In this document: one piece after another, positions 42,892 through 52,924 of the stretch
Layout of the letters: each line of letters starts with the position of its first letter
Numbering within the stretch: position 1 is the stretch's first letter
Made by a program: the position numbers and the translations under genes
The notes under the pieces: model-generated
Told to the model about the DNA's origin: nothing
Database searches by the model: none
What the model saw: the letters and a program-made list of their open reading frames with translations, nothing else
Source of the DNA: JADCGM01 sp943368345
GTDB lineage: Bacteria > Pseudomonadota > Alphaproteobacteria > Sphingomonadales > Sphingomonadaceae
Reading direction: 5' to 3'
NCBI GenBank assembly: GCA_943368345.1
Contig: CALRKY020000001.1
Location: 83,523-147,522, forward strand
DNA: 64,000 nucleotides

Positions 42892-43272
42892 TTAGCGCGC
42901 CGCCTCGAATGCAGCCGCACTGCCCTGCCCACACGAACCCGCTCGGCAAGGGTACGTTCTATCTATCACATCCTTCACGTGTGTTGCGAAGCGACAGTCT
43001 GTGATTTCCGGGCTAAGTATGAGGAACGGCAGCGGATGTTCGCGGGCCGATCGGCGAAGATAATCCGCGAGCAGTCCTTCATCTATGACAACTCCGTTCC
43101 ACCGTATCTCTCGGCCTCGAAGCGTCACGGTGTTATTCACAACGTAATCGGGCTGTCCGATATTGGGCGTGGTCCATCCAGTGAGAGATGGAATGCATGT
43201 GGAGGGTGTCTCGGCAGCGCTACACCCTGAAATTAAGAGTATTGCCCACGTAGCGCTGATCACCAACTTCAT
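42892..43272 (-). CDS. Lipoprotein resembling the periplasmic domain of ExbD/TolR
   Basis: 126 residues. The N terminus 'MKLVISATWAILLISGCSAA' is a lipoprotein signal with lipobox Cys at ~residue 17. The middle, 'VTLRGREIRWNGVVIDEGLLADYLRRSA' followed by 'PFLILSPEITDCRFATHVKDVID', is like the ExbD/TolR periplasmic fold, without the ExbD membrane helix. It may interact with envelope energy-transduction proteins, but no exbB/tolQ is adjacent. The start is uncertain: the ATG at 43272 is favoured over the GTG at 43287. Confidence 0.6.
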   Translation of the reverse strand: MKLVISATWAILLISGCSAAETPSTCIPSLTGWTTPNIGQPDYVVNNTVTLRGREIRWNGVVIDEGLLADYLRRSAREHPLPFLILSPEITDCRFATHVKDVIDRTYPCRAGSCGQGSAAAFEAAR

Positions 43273-43373
43273 CGCCGGAATGTGCACGGTTCACTGTCTG
43301 CGCGCAATGTCCGCTTGCCACCTATTCTCGGACTTTGACACGATACTCGGTGGCTGCGGGACAGGCAGAGAAG

Positions 43374-43400
43374 TGGGTTCCCGCCTGCGCGGGAATGACG
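43374..43400. repeat. Short palindromic repeat TTCCCGCCTGCGCGGGAA
   Basis: TTCCCGC-CTGC-GCGGGAA followed by TGACG is a common extragenic palindrome in alphaproteobacteria. It lies in the gap between the ExbD-like lipoprotein gene start and the end of the DJ-1/PfpI gene, beside a second, longer repeat. Confidence 0.75.
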
Positions 43401-43436
43401 ATGGAGTGGGGGTGAGGGTCAGCTGGGTCGCACCTG

Positions 43437-43560
43437 TCCTCCCCCTTGAGGGGGGAGGCGACTCGCTGCCAAGTGAGCGGGAGGGGGTGAAAACCGATGG
43501 CCGTTCGCACCCCTCCCCGCTGCGCTGGCGCGCAGTCGCCCTCCCCCTCAAGGGGAGGGA
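43437..43560. repeat. Long imperfect inverted repeat overlapping a gene end
   Basis: Arms of roughly 50 nt (43437-43489 and 43508-43560) pair imperfectly. Each contains a CCTCCCCCTTGAGGGG-type palindrome at the outside and GGAGGGGGTG/CACCCCTCC toward the centre. The right arm supplies the last codons and the TGA stop of the DJ-1/PfpI gene (43548), so the element has become part of the reading frame end. Confidence 0.75.
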
Positions 43561-44237
43561 AAGTCAGTCGCCACCGCCGCAATCTCCTCCGCCCGTCCGG
43601 CCATGCGTTTGCTCAGCATTGCATTCACCGCCGCCAATATCTCGGGCCGCGCCGTTGCCGGGGTTCCCCCGCCGAGCGGTTGTGGGTCATATTCGATGAC
43701 CAGCTGGATGCTCTCCGCCACGTCACGCCCGCACAGTTGCTCGATCACCCGGAAGGCAAAGTCGATGCCCGAGGTGACGCCGCCAGCCGTGATCCGGTCG
43801 CGGTCGATGACGGTGCGCTCGGCCACATATTCGGCCCCGAACAGCGCCAGATGCTCGCCCCAGGCCCAGTGGCACCCCGCCTTGTAGCCCTTGAGCAACC
43901 CCGCTGCCGCCAGCACCAGCGACCCGGTGCAGACGCTGGTCATCAGCTGCGCGCCCGCCGCTTGCTTGCGCAGCCAGTCCAGCACCTCCGCGTCCGCCAT
44001 CATCGCGGTGCAGCCATACCCGCCGGGCACGCAGACCATATCGAGCTGCGGGCAGTCCGCCATGGTCACCGTCGGCATCAGCGCCAACTCGCAATCGCTC
44101 ATGATCGGCTCGATGGTTTTCCAGACATAAAACACCTGCGCCCCCGGCATCCGGTGGAGCACCTGCGCCGGGCCGGTCAAGTCGAGCTGAGTGACGTTTG
44201 GATAGAGCAGGAAACCGATACGATAGGGTTGGGTCAT
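43548..44237 (-). CDS. DJ-1/PfpI-family protein, isonitrile-hydratase-like
   Basis: 229 residues. 'IGFLLYPNVTQLDLTGPAQVL' is the start of the isonitrile hydratase (InhA)/PfpI group. The nucleophile Cys lies in 'SVCTGSLVLAAAGLL' at the nucleophile elbow, with 'GVTSGIDFAFRVIEQLCG' at the C-terminal side. Such enzymes hydrate isonitriles to N-formamides; a glutamine-amidotransferase-like role without a DNA-binding domain is the alternative. The ATG at 44237 has AGGAAAGG upstream. It diverges from the mutase gene. The C terminus runs into an inverted repeat. Confidence 0.85.
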   Translation of the reverse strand: MTQPYRIGFLLYPNVTQLDLTGPAQVLHRMPGAQVFYVWKTIEPIMSDCELALMPTVTMADCPQLDMVCVPGGYGCTAMMADAEVLDWLRKQAAGAQLMTSVCTGSLVLAAAGLLKGYKAGCHWAWGEHLALFGAEYVAERTVIDRDRITAGGVTSGIDFAFRVIEQLCGRDVAESIQLVIEYDPQPLGGGTPATARPEILAAVNAMLSKRMAGRAEEIAAVATDFPSP

Positions 44238-44312
44238 GGCGGACCTTTCCTTTGGCTGGTGCAACACACTTACCAGTGCGTATAGGGACCCAAGACCCGA
44301 CGGAGAACAGCA

Positions 44313-46511
<2,199 letters not shown>

Positions 46512-46579
46512 CGCTTTTCGGCGTCTACTCCGGAAAACGATACTGCCAGTAGATCTGAAAACGCGGCGAAACTTGAGTG

Positions 46580-46870
46580 CTACGCGGCCAACACTTCGCC
46601 CCGCACCACATCGCCATACTCCGCTTCCACACGATAGAGATCATAGCCCGCCTGCATGTCCAGCCACAGCCGCGCGGGTGTGCCCAGGCTCGCCTCAAGC
46701 CGGAGCGCCGTGTCCGGGCTGATTCCGCGCCGCCCTGCGACGATCTCCTGAATCCGCTGCGGCGGAACCCGCAATTTCAACGCAAAAGCGTTGGCCGAAA
46801 GGCCTCGCGCCTCGAGCTCCTCCTTCAAAATCGCCCCGGGATGGACTTGCTCGAATGCGGGCTGCCCCAT
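46580..46870 (-). CDS. higA: HigA-type antitoxin
   Basis: 96 residues. An XRE helix-turn-helix of the HigA/VapI group: 'HPGAILKEELEARGLSANAFA' then 'VPPQRIQEIVAGRRGISPDTAL', ending 'LGTPARLWLDMQAGYDL', the characteristic HigA tail. It neutralises HigB and represses the operon. The gene lies 11 nt after higB; toxin-first order is typical of higBA. ATG at 46870. Confidence 0.93.
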   Translation of the reverse strand: MGQPAFEQVHPGAILKEELEARGLSANAFALKLRVPPQRIQEIVAGRRGISPDTALRLEASLGTPARLWLDMQAGYDLYRVEAEYGDVVRGEVLAA

Positions 46871-46881
46871 CTGAAATCTCC

Positions 46882-47166
46882 TCAATGATAATCGATGATC
46901 TCGACATCCTCGGCATTGCCATCGCGGAAGCGGAACACCAGCCGCCACGGCCCGTTTATCGTCATTGCCCACAAACCCTGCCGACTGCCACTCAAAGCGT
47001 GGAGGCCAACCGATCTCAACGGCGGGATATCTTCGAGCGACCGGGCAGCGCGCAACAGCTTCAATCGCGCCATGGCCTTTGCGACGTCCATCCCGCCAAA
47101 CTTCGATTTCCCCTCGACAGCAAAGCGTTCGGTCGCGCGGTCGGCGAAGCTGACAATCACGATCAC
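46882..47166 (-). CDS. higB: HigB-type mRNA-interferase toxin
   Basis: 94 residues, RelE superfamily. 'SGSRQGLWAMTINGPWRLVFRF' and 'DVEIIDYH' are the HigB/RelE-like core, with the basic and aromatic residues that act on ribosome-bound mRNA. The start is a GTG at 47166. It forms a type II toxin-antitoxin operon with the downstream higA. Confidence 0.92.
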   Translation of the reverse strand: MIVIVSFADRATERFAVEGKSKFGGMDVAKAMARLKLLRAARSLEDIPPLRSVGLHALSGSRQGLWAMTINGPWRLVFRFRDGNAEDVEIIDYH

Positions 47167-47247
47167 AACGATGCCACGAGAAACATGGCATGTAAATCAT
47201 GTTCTGACTGATTTACTTTGGCCAAGTTGGTGTGCCAAACAGGCCGT

Positions 47248-47676
47248 ATGGCCATATTCATTCCCCTCACTGAAGCTGTCTCAGTTGCCGGTGTCATGAC
47301 GCCGGACGACATTGCCCGGGCGGCTCGGTTGGGCTTTCGATCAGTCGTCAACAATCGGCCGGACGGCGAGTCCCCCGACCAGGCCTCGGGGTCCGAACTT
47401 GCAGCGGCGGCTGCGGCGGCAGGCCTTGCCTACACCGCCATTCCGGTGGCGCAGGGGTTCAGCATGGAACAGGTTCGCGCCATGGCGGCGGCGCTGGCGG
47501 GCGACGGACCGATCCTTGCCTTTTGCCGCTCCGGCACGCGGTCCACCAACCTCTGGGCGCTGGCCGAAGCGTTTCGGGGGGAGGCACCCGAAACGCTCGT
47601 CGAGGCGGCGGCGATTGCGGGCTATGATATTTCCGGCCTATTGCCGACCTTGCAGGGATTGGCGGCCAAATCATGA
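47248..47676 (+). CDS. DUF442/TIGR01244-type phosphatase (Blh-like)
   Basis: 142 residues. The dual-specificity-phosphatase-like fold has C-x5-R active-site loop 'FCRSGTRSTNLWAL', preceded by 'GFRSVVNNRPDGES'. This family (DUF442, beta-lactamase-hydrolase-like N-domain) is often linked to sulfide oxidation or sulfur transfer, though the substrate here is unknown. I use the ATG at 47248; the codons before it are unconserved. Its stop overlaps a 37-aa membrane ORF. Confidence 0.88.
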   Translation: MAIFIPLTEAVSVAGVMTPDDIARAARLGFRSVVNNRPDGESPDQASGSELAAAAAAAGLAYTAIPVAQGFSMEQVRAMAAALAGDGPILAFCRSGTRSTNLWALAEAFRGEAPETLVEAAAIAGYDISGLLPTLQGLAAKS

Positions 47677-47786
47677 AGGACCTCATCAGCTTTCTGGCAT
47701 CGCTGGCCGCGATCCTGATTCTGGCGGCCCTGGCGGCGCGGCTGGGCTATAAACGCAGCGACCCCGCTGGAGACGATCATGCCTGA
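47673..47786 (+). CDS. 37-residue single-pass membrane protein
   Basis: The ATG at 47673 overlaps the phosphatase stop (ATGA), and the stop lies inside the first codons of the sterol-desaturase gene (ATG at 47779). The product 'MKDLISFLASLAAILILAAL' continues 'AARLGYKRSDPAGDDHA': one membrane helix and a short polar tail. Double translational coupling argues that it is real. No family is known to me. Confidence 0.65.
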   Translation: MKDLISFLASLAAILILAALAARLGYKRSDPAGDDHA

Positions 47787-48666
47787 CCTGCCCAATATCA
47801 TCGAACTGGCAGTGCCCGGTTTCGTCCTGCTGATCCTCGTCGAAATGCTGTGGCAGCGTCGGCGCCAGCCGGACGCCTTTTGCCCAGCGGACCTGCGCAC
47901 CTCCATGCTGCTCGGCCTCGGCAACTCGGTTGCGGGCCTGATCTTTGGCGGAGCGACCGTCGCCATGGCCGTCGCCATGTGGCGGTTTCGCGTCATGGAT
48001 GTGCCGTGGACCTGGTGGGCCTGGGGCCTGTGCTTCGTGCTGGACGATCTGGCCTATTATTGGGTGCACCGCTGGGGCCACCGCATGCGTTTCATGTGGG
48101 CGAGCCATGTCATCCACCACAGCAGCCGTTTCTATAACCTGTCGACGGCGCTCCGGCAGACTTGGACTGGCTTTTTCGGCATCGGGCTGGTCCCGAAACT
48201 GCCGTTGCTGTTGCTCGGGTTTCACCCGGCGATGCTGTTCACCTGCGGCGCGGTCAATCTCGTCTATCAATTCTGGATCCATACCGAGGCGATCCGGCGG
48301 CTGCCGCCGTGGGTCGAAGCGGTGATGAATACGCCCTCGCACCACCGGGTCCATCACGCCGTCAATCCGCGCTATCTCGACCGCAATTATGCCGGGGTGT
48401 TCATCATCTGGGACAAGCTGTTCGGCACGTTTGAAGCGGAGCGCGACGACGAGCGGTGCCGCTATGGCATCATCAAACAAATCGGCCATTTCAACGTCAT
48501 CAAGGCGGCGTTCCATGAATGGATCGCCATGGGCCGTGACATCTGGAACGCCCCTGGCTGGCGCCTGAAATGGATCGCCTTCTACGGCCCGCCGGGCTCC
48601 CTCACCGGCGACAGCGCTGATGTGCTCCGCGCCCGGTGGGAGGCGGAGCGGGCTACGGTTTCCTGA
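47779..48666 (+). CDS. Sterol desaturase/fatty-acid hydroxylase family protein
   Basis: 295 residues, four or more membrane helices and the di-iron His-box pattern: 'HRWGHR', 'HVIHHSS' and 'HHRVHHAVN' (H-x3-4-H, H-x2-HH, H-x2-HH). Members hydroxylate or desaturate lipids, sterols or carotenoids using O2. It is the third gene of a coupled cluster after the DUF442 phosphatase and the 37-residue ORF. The 3' end overlaps the convergent methyltransferase gene by 14 nt. Confidence 0.93.
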   Translation: MPDLPNIIELAVPGFVLLILVEMLWQRRRQPDAFCPADLRTSMLLGLGNSVAGLIFGGATVAMAVAMWRFRVMDVPWTWWAWGLCFVLDDLAYYWVHRWGHRMRFMWASHVIHHSSRFYNLSTALRQTWTGFFGIGLVPKLPLLLLGFHPAMLFTCGAVNLVYQFWIHTEAIRRLPPWVEAVMNTPSHHRVHHAVNPRYLDRNYAGVFIIWDKLFGTFEAERDDERCRYGIIKQIGHFNVIKAAFHEWIAMGRDIWNAPGWRLKWIAFYGPPGSLTGDSADVLRARWEAERATVS

Positions 48667-49345
48667 ACCGGAAGACGAACTGATCGGTCTTGCCGCGGAT
48701 GGCCGGATCGAACACCATCTTGCTGCGGTCGTCTGCCGGGTTCGCCAGCACTTTGCTTTCCCCGTCGAACACAAAACCCGCGGCAACCACTTCGGCCTTC
48801 AGGGTTTCGGCCTCGATCCGGTGCAGCGATTTCGTTGTGGTTAGACCAGTGCCCGGTGCGGCGGAATGATCGACGACGACGAACACACCGCCGGGCTTCA
48901 GCGCGGCAAACACCAGCCGGTTAAACCCGGCAACACCCTCAGGTGGCAGAGCGTTGTGCAGATCATGATAGTTCTGCGCCGTCCACACCACGTCGAGCGA
49001 ACCATCCGGCGACAGCGCCGGTGCCATGCTGACATTGCCATATGTTGTATCGGCGGCGAGATCGGCAATCTTCTTGGCGGCTGCCGGATTCAATTTGGCC
49101 GCGCCCTCCGGCACCACCGCGATCACCCGTCCGCCAGGTTCCACCGCATAGGAAAACACCCGGGTGAAATAGCCTTCGCCGGGAATAAAATCGGCCACAA
49201 GCTTGCCCTTGCCGATCCCGGCAAAACTCGCGAGCTCAGCCGGGTGGCGGGCTGCATCGCGGGCGATATCCTCAGCAGGACGCGGCGGGTGCGCAAAGAC
49301 CGGAATCGCGGTGGCCAACAATAACGCGGCGAACAATTTGGTCAT
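48653..49345 (-). CDS. Exported class I SAM-methyltransferase-like protein (paralogue B)
   Basis: 230 residues. A signal peptide ('LFAALLLATAIPVFAHPP') precedes a methyltransferase-like core: 'VADFIPGEGYFTRVFSYAVE' (motif I region, with 'FIPGEGY' in place of the usual D-x-G-x-G), 'VVWTAQNYHDLHNA' and 'LKPGGVFVVVDHSAAPGTG'. It shares this layout with the protein at 1446-2252. The glycine loop of motif I is altered, so SAM binding is uncertain. Confidence 0.82.
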   Translation of the reverse strand: MTKLFAALLLATAIPVFAHPPRPAEDIARDAARHPAELASFAGIGKGKLVADFIPGEGYFTRVFSYAVEPGGRVIAVVPEGAAKLNPAAAKKIADLAADTTYGNVSMAPALSPDGSLDVVWTAQNYHDLHNALPPEGVAGFNRLVFAALKPGGVFVVVDHSAAPGTGLTTTKSLHRIEAETLKAEVVAAGFVFDGESKVLANPADDRSKMVFDPAIRGKTDQFVFRFRKP

Positions 49346-49401
49346 AGAAACTCCCCTTCGATCGACAATGTGCCACGCTGGTAGTCCTTTCGCCAGCCAC
49401 C

Positions 49402-49434
49402 AAAAAAAGGCCGGAGTGGTTACCCACTCCGGCC
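49402..49434 (-). terminator. Terminator of the glnK-amtB operon
   Basis: An 11-bp perfect stem GGCCGGAGTGG/CCACTCCGGCC with a 4-nt loop, followed by a run of seven T on the minus strand. It is 25 nt past the amtB stop. Confidence 0.92.
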
Positions 49435-49458
49435 AGGTCGTTTCCTTGGGGAGGAACT

Positions 49459-50961
49459 CTAATAATTGTAGGCGCGCTCACCATGTTCGGCGAGATCGAG
49501 ACCTTCACGCTCCTGATCGACCGTCGGACGCAGACCCATAGTCTTGCCGATCACGAAGAACAGAATGGCTGATCCGATTCCGGACCACAGCAGCGTGATG
49601 CCGACGGCTTTGGCCTGCACGATGAACTGGCCCGCCATGTCATAGGCGCCGACCCCGGCCGGGAAGACCGTATAGTCGAAGAAACCCTGACCGCCGAGCG
49701 CCGGATCAGCGACAATCGCCGTGCCGAGCGCACCGATGATGCCGCCGATGCAATGCACCCCGAACACATCAAGCGTATCGTCATATTTCAGCTTGTTCTT
49801 CACGGTGGAGACAAAGAAGAAGCAGACCGGCGACACCACAAACCCAAGCAGGATGGAGGTGAGCGGTGTGGCAAAGCCCGACGCCGGGGTGATCGCCACC
49901 AGGCCGGCAACCGCACCGGTCACTGCACCCAGCAGCGACGGTTTGCCGTGTTTGATCTGGTCAACCAACGCCCAGGCCACGGCGGCGGCAGCCGTTGCGA
50001 CAAAGGTGTTGATGAAGGCAACCGCCGTCACGCCATTGGCTTCAAGGTTTGACCCGGCGTTGAACCCGAACCAGCCGACCCAAAGCAGCGAAGCGCCAAT
50101 CATCGTCATAGTCAGCGAATGCGGCGGGGTGGCTTCCTTGCCAAATCCGACGCGCTTGCCGATCATCAGGCAGCCGACAAGACCCGCGATCCCGGCGTTG
50201 ATGTGCACCACGGTGCCCCCGGCGAAATCGAGCGCGCCCAACCCCCACAGATAGCCGACGTCGGTCTTGGCATCCGGGAGGAAGTCCGGGCCAGCCCAGT
50301 ACCAGACCATATGTGCGATCGGGAAATAGACGACCGTCAACCATGCCACCACAAACACCATCAAGGACGAGAATTTCACCCGCTCGGCGAACGCCCCAAC
50401 GATCAGGGCCGGGGTGATGCAGGCAAAGGTCATCTGGAAAATGACGAACACAAATTCCGGCAGATAGACATTGTTAGAGAAGGTCGCGGCATAGGTGCCA
50501 CCAGTCACCCCGGCGAGGCCGACCTTTGACAGGCCACCGATAAACGGCGCGGTCGCCGCATCGCCGCCGCTGGTGAAGGCCAGCGAATAGCCCCAGCCGA
50601 CCCAGACCAGCGCCGCGACCGATACAATCATGAACACCTGCATCAGCACGCTGAGCATATTCTTGGTCCGCACCAGCCCGCCGTAAAACAGCGCCAGCGC
50701 CGGGACCGACATCATCAGCACCAATGCGGAGGAGGTCAGCATCCAGGCGGTGTCGCCCTTGCTGACCATCGTCGCCATCTGTTCGACTGTCGGGGCCTTG
50801 ATCGGCCCTTCAGCAACTTCGGCAACGGCTGGCGCTGCGGCGACGACGGTATCGGCGGCGGCAGTCGCCGCTGCGACAACCTCCTGCGCCAGCGCCGGAT
50901 GCGCATAGAGCGCTGCGGCGGCGGCAATGCCCCCCCAGCGCAGAATCTTGGAAATCTGCAT
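49459..50961 (-). CDS. amtB: Ammonium transporter
   Basis: 500 residues. A signal-peptide-like N terminus and an Ala/Pro/Val-rich segment (~30-70) precede the 11-helix Amt core: 'MLTSSALVLMMSVPALALFYGG', 'YWAGPDFLPD', 'GALDFAGGTVVHINAGIAGLVG' with one pore His, and 'DVFGVHCIGGIIGALGTA' with the other. It conducts ammonia across the inner membrane and is blocked by the PII protein encoded just upstream (12-nt gap). The ATG at 50961 is spaced 8 nt from AAGGGG; the ATG at 50967 sits too close to it. Confidence 0.96.
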   Translation of the reverse strand: MQISKILRWGGIAAAAALYAHPALAQEVVAAATAAADTVVAAAPAVAEVAEGPIKAPTVEQMATMVSKGDTAWMLTSSALVLMMSVPALALFYGGLVRTKNMLSVLMQVFMIVSVAALVWVGWGYSLAFTSGGDAATAPFIGGLSKVGLAGVTGGTYAATFSNNVYLPEFVFVIFQMTFACITPALIVGAFAERVKFSSLMVFVVAWLTVVYFPIAHMVWYWAGPDFLPDAKTDVGYLWGLGALDFAGGTVVHINAGIAGLVGCLMIGKRVGFGKEATPPHSLTMTMIGASLLWVGWFGFNAGSNLEANGVTAVAFINTFVATAAAAVAWALVDQIKHGKPSLLGAVTGAVAGLVAITPASGFATPLTSILLGFVVSPVCFFFVSTVKNKLKYDDTLDVFGVHCIGGIIGALGTAIVADPALGGQGFFDYTVFPAGVGAYDMAGQFIVQAKAVGITLLWSGIGSAILFFVIGKTMGLRPTVDQEREGLDLAEHGERAYNY

Positions 50962-50973
50962 GGTCATTGCCCC

Positions 50974-51312
50974 TTACAATGCTGTGTCATCGGTTTCGCC
51001 GGTGCGGATCCGCACTGCGCCGCCGACGTCGAGAATGAAGATTTTGCCGTCACCGATCGATCCGGTGTGGGCGGCCTGCTGGATCGTCTCGACCACGCGA
51101 TTGGCGAGATCTGACGCGCACGCCACTTCGATTTTCAGCTTCGGCACCATGTTAGTGGAATATTCGGCCCCCCGGTAAATCTCGGTCTGCCCCTTCTGCC
51201 GCCCAAAGCCTTTCACTTCGGTGACGGTCATTCCCTGTACCCCCAGGCTCGACAGGGCCTCACGGACCTCGTCGAGCTTGAAGGGCTTGATAATCGCGAT
51301 GACAAGTTTCAT
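50974..51312 (-). CDS. glnK: Nitrogen regulatory protein PII
   Basis: 112 residues, the exact PII length. Tyr51 in 'EIYRGAEY' is the uridylylation site at the top of the T-loop; 'KIEVACASDLANRVVETI' and 'GDGKIFILDV' form the ATP/2-oxoglutarate site. It reports nitrogen status by binding AmtB and other targets. The ATG at 51312 follows AAGGGG. GlnK rather than GlnB is chosen because of the coupling to amtB. Confidence 0.95.
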   Translation of the reverse strand: MKLVIAIIKPFKLDEVREALSSLGVQGMTVTEVKGFGRQKGQTEIYRGAEYSTNMVPKLKIEVACASDLANRVVETIQQAAHTGSIGDGKIFILDVGGAVRIRTGETDDTAL

Positions 51313-51345
51313 GCGCACCCCTTCCTGTGTTCCGGAAGCAGGCCT

Positions 51346-51362
51346 TGCAGAGTCCGTGCCAA
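51346..51362 (-). promoter_or_regulatory. Near-consensus sigma-54 promoter for glnK-amtB
   Basis: On the minus strand TTGGCACGGACTCTGCA matches YTGGCACG-N4-TTGCA with a single change (C for the first T of the -12 box). The -12 GC lies about 12 nt before an expected start near 51335, leaving a ~23-nt leader before the glnK ATG. RpoN/NtrC control of glnK-amtB is standard in proteobacteria. Confidence 0.78.
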
Positions 51363-51366
51363 CCCC

Positions 51367-51401
51367 TGCTGCGGTGCAGCATTGGTGAATTTACGTAAAT
51401 T
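51367..51401 (-). promoter_or_regulatory. Two palindromes upstream of the glnK promoter
   Basis: TGCTGC-GGT-GCAGCA (51367-51381) and the perfect 14-mer AATTTACGTAAATT (51388-51401) lie just upstream of the sigma-54-type promoter. They are candidate sites for NtrC or another activator; neither is a textbook NtrC box. Confidence 0.45.
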
Positions 51402-51456
51402 TTGCCTATTTGTGCGCCATTATGGAGAATGTGCTTAAATATCGGGCGGTGCGACT

Positions 51457-52884
51457 CTATCCCGTCCCGCCGACCGTCAGCCCTTCGATCATCAGCGTTG
51501 GCTGCCCGACACCAGCCGGGACGCTCTGGCCGCCTTTGCCGCAGACGCCGACACCTTCGTCGAGTTCGAGATCGTTGCCGATGGCGAGTACTTTGGTCAG
51601 CACGTCAGGGCCGTTGCCGATCAGGGTTGCGCCCTTGACCGGTGCGCCCAAACGACCATTCTCGATTCTGTAAGCCTCGGTGCAGCTGAACACGAACTTG
51701 CCGCTGGTGATATCGACCTGCCCGCCGCCAAAGCTTTTGGCATAAATGCCGGATTTTGCCCGTGACAGGATTTCACCCGGATCGTCCTTGCCCGCCAGCA
51801 TGAAGGTGTTGGTCATGCGCGGCATCGGCGCGTGGTTATAGCTTTCCCGCCGCCCGTTGCCGGTCGGCGCAACGCCCATCAGCCGCGCGTTCATCCGGTC
51901 CTGCATATAGCCCTTGAGGATACCGTCCTCGATCAGTACGGTGCGCTCGGTTGGCGTGCCCTCATCGTCGATGCTGAGCGAGCCGCGCCGGTTCTCGATG
52001 CTGCCGTCGTCGACCACCGTGACACCCGGAGCCGCGACCCGCTGCCCCATCATCCCGGCAAAGGCAGAGGTGCCCTTGCGATTGAAATCACCCTCTAGCC
52101 CGTGGCCGATGGCCTCGTGCAGCAGGATGCCGGGCCAGCCGGGGGCGAGCACCACGGTCATTTCACCCGCCGGGGCCGCCACCGACTCCAGATTGACCAG
52201 CGCCTGGGCCAGCGCCATGTCAATCGCCCGTCCCCAGGTCGCCGGTTCGAACAGGCTGTCGTATAAATAACGTCCGCCCATTCCGAAGGTGCCAGTTTCG
52301 CGCCGACCATTCGATTCCGCGACGATCTGGACGTTCAGTCGGACCAGCGGCCGGATGTCCGTCGCCCGAAACCCGTCCGGCCGGATGATCTCCACGACGC
52401 CCCAGGACGCCGCTAGCGACGCACTGACCTGGACGACGCGCGGGTCCTTGGCTCGGGCCACCGCATCAATTTCCTGGAGCAGTGCAACCTTGCGGGCGAA
52501 CGGTACCGCCGAAAGCGGATCGCTGGCGGTGTACAGATGGCGGTTGGTTCGGAGCGGTGGGGCACCAACCGTGCCGCCATGCCCATGCCGGACGACCGCA
52601 ACGGTTTCCCCGGCCCGCCGGATGGCGGCTTCGCTGATTTCATTGGCATGGGCATAGGCCGTAGTCTCGCCGACCACCCCGCGCAGGCCAAAGCCCTGAT
52701 TGGTGTCAAAGGTCGCGGCCTTCAGCCGCCCGTCGTCAAAGCCGAAACTTTCCGAGGACTGCCATTGCAGGAATAGTTCGCCATCGTCGCAGCCCTTCAG
52801 CGTCTCGGCGGCAAGATCGCTAAACCGGTCACTGGTCAGGCCGGTATCGCGGGTGAAAATCGTTGCGGGGTCGAGAATGGTCAT
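51457..52884 (-). CDS. tldD: TldD zinc metalloprotease subunit
   Basis: 475 residues. TldD, usually acting with TldE/PmbA, forms a protease that trims peptides such as modified RiPP precursors. The zinc motif HExxxH is 'LLHEAIGHGLEGDF', with the third ligand expected near 'GKFVFSCTEAYRIENGRLG'. The ATG at 52884 gives the conserved N terminus; longer in-frame sequence overlaps trmO. No pmbA gene lies in the window. Confidence 0.95.
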   Translation of the reverse strand: MTILDPATIFTRDTGLTSDRFSDLAAETLKGCDDGELFLQWQSSESFGFDDGRLKAATFDTNQGFGLRGVVGETTAYAHANEISEAAIRRAGETVAVVRHGHGGTVGAPPLRTNRHLYTASDPLSAVPFARKVALLQEIDAVARAKDPRVVQVSASLAASWGVVEIIRPDGFRATDIRPLVRLNVQIVAESNGRRETGTFGMGGRYLYDSLFEPATWGRAIDMALAQALVNLESVAAPAGEMTVVLAPGWPGILLHEAIGHGLEGDFNRKGTSAFAGMMGQRVAAPGVTVVDDGSIENRRGSLSIDDEGTPTERTVLIEDGILKGYMQDRMNARLMGVAPTGNGRRESYNHAPMPRMTNTFMLAGKDDPGEILSRAKSGIYAKSFGGGQVDITSGKFVFSCTEAYRIENGRLGAPVKGATLIGNGPDVLTKVLAIGNDLELDEGVGVCGKGGQSVPAGVGQPTLMIEGLTVGGTG

Positions 52885-52924
52885 GGGAATGGATATAGGG
52901 GCACAAACCAAAAGGGAAACCGTC

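Noticed and set aside
43374..43560. Repeats considered as a CRISPR array
   Set aside because: They are palindromic and not regularly spaced; no cas gene is present.
46580..47166. HigBA considered as part of a phage-defence island
   Set aside because: Neighbours are a metabolic mutase and a DUF442 protein; no nuclease, helicase or other defence gene is seen.
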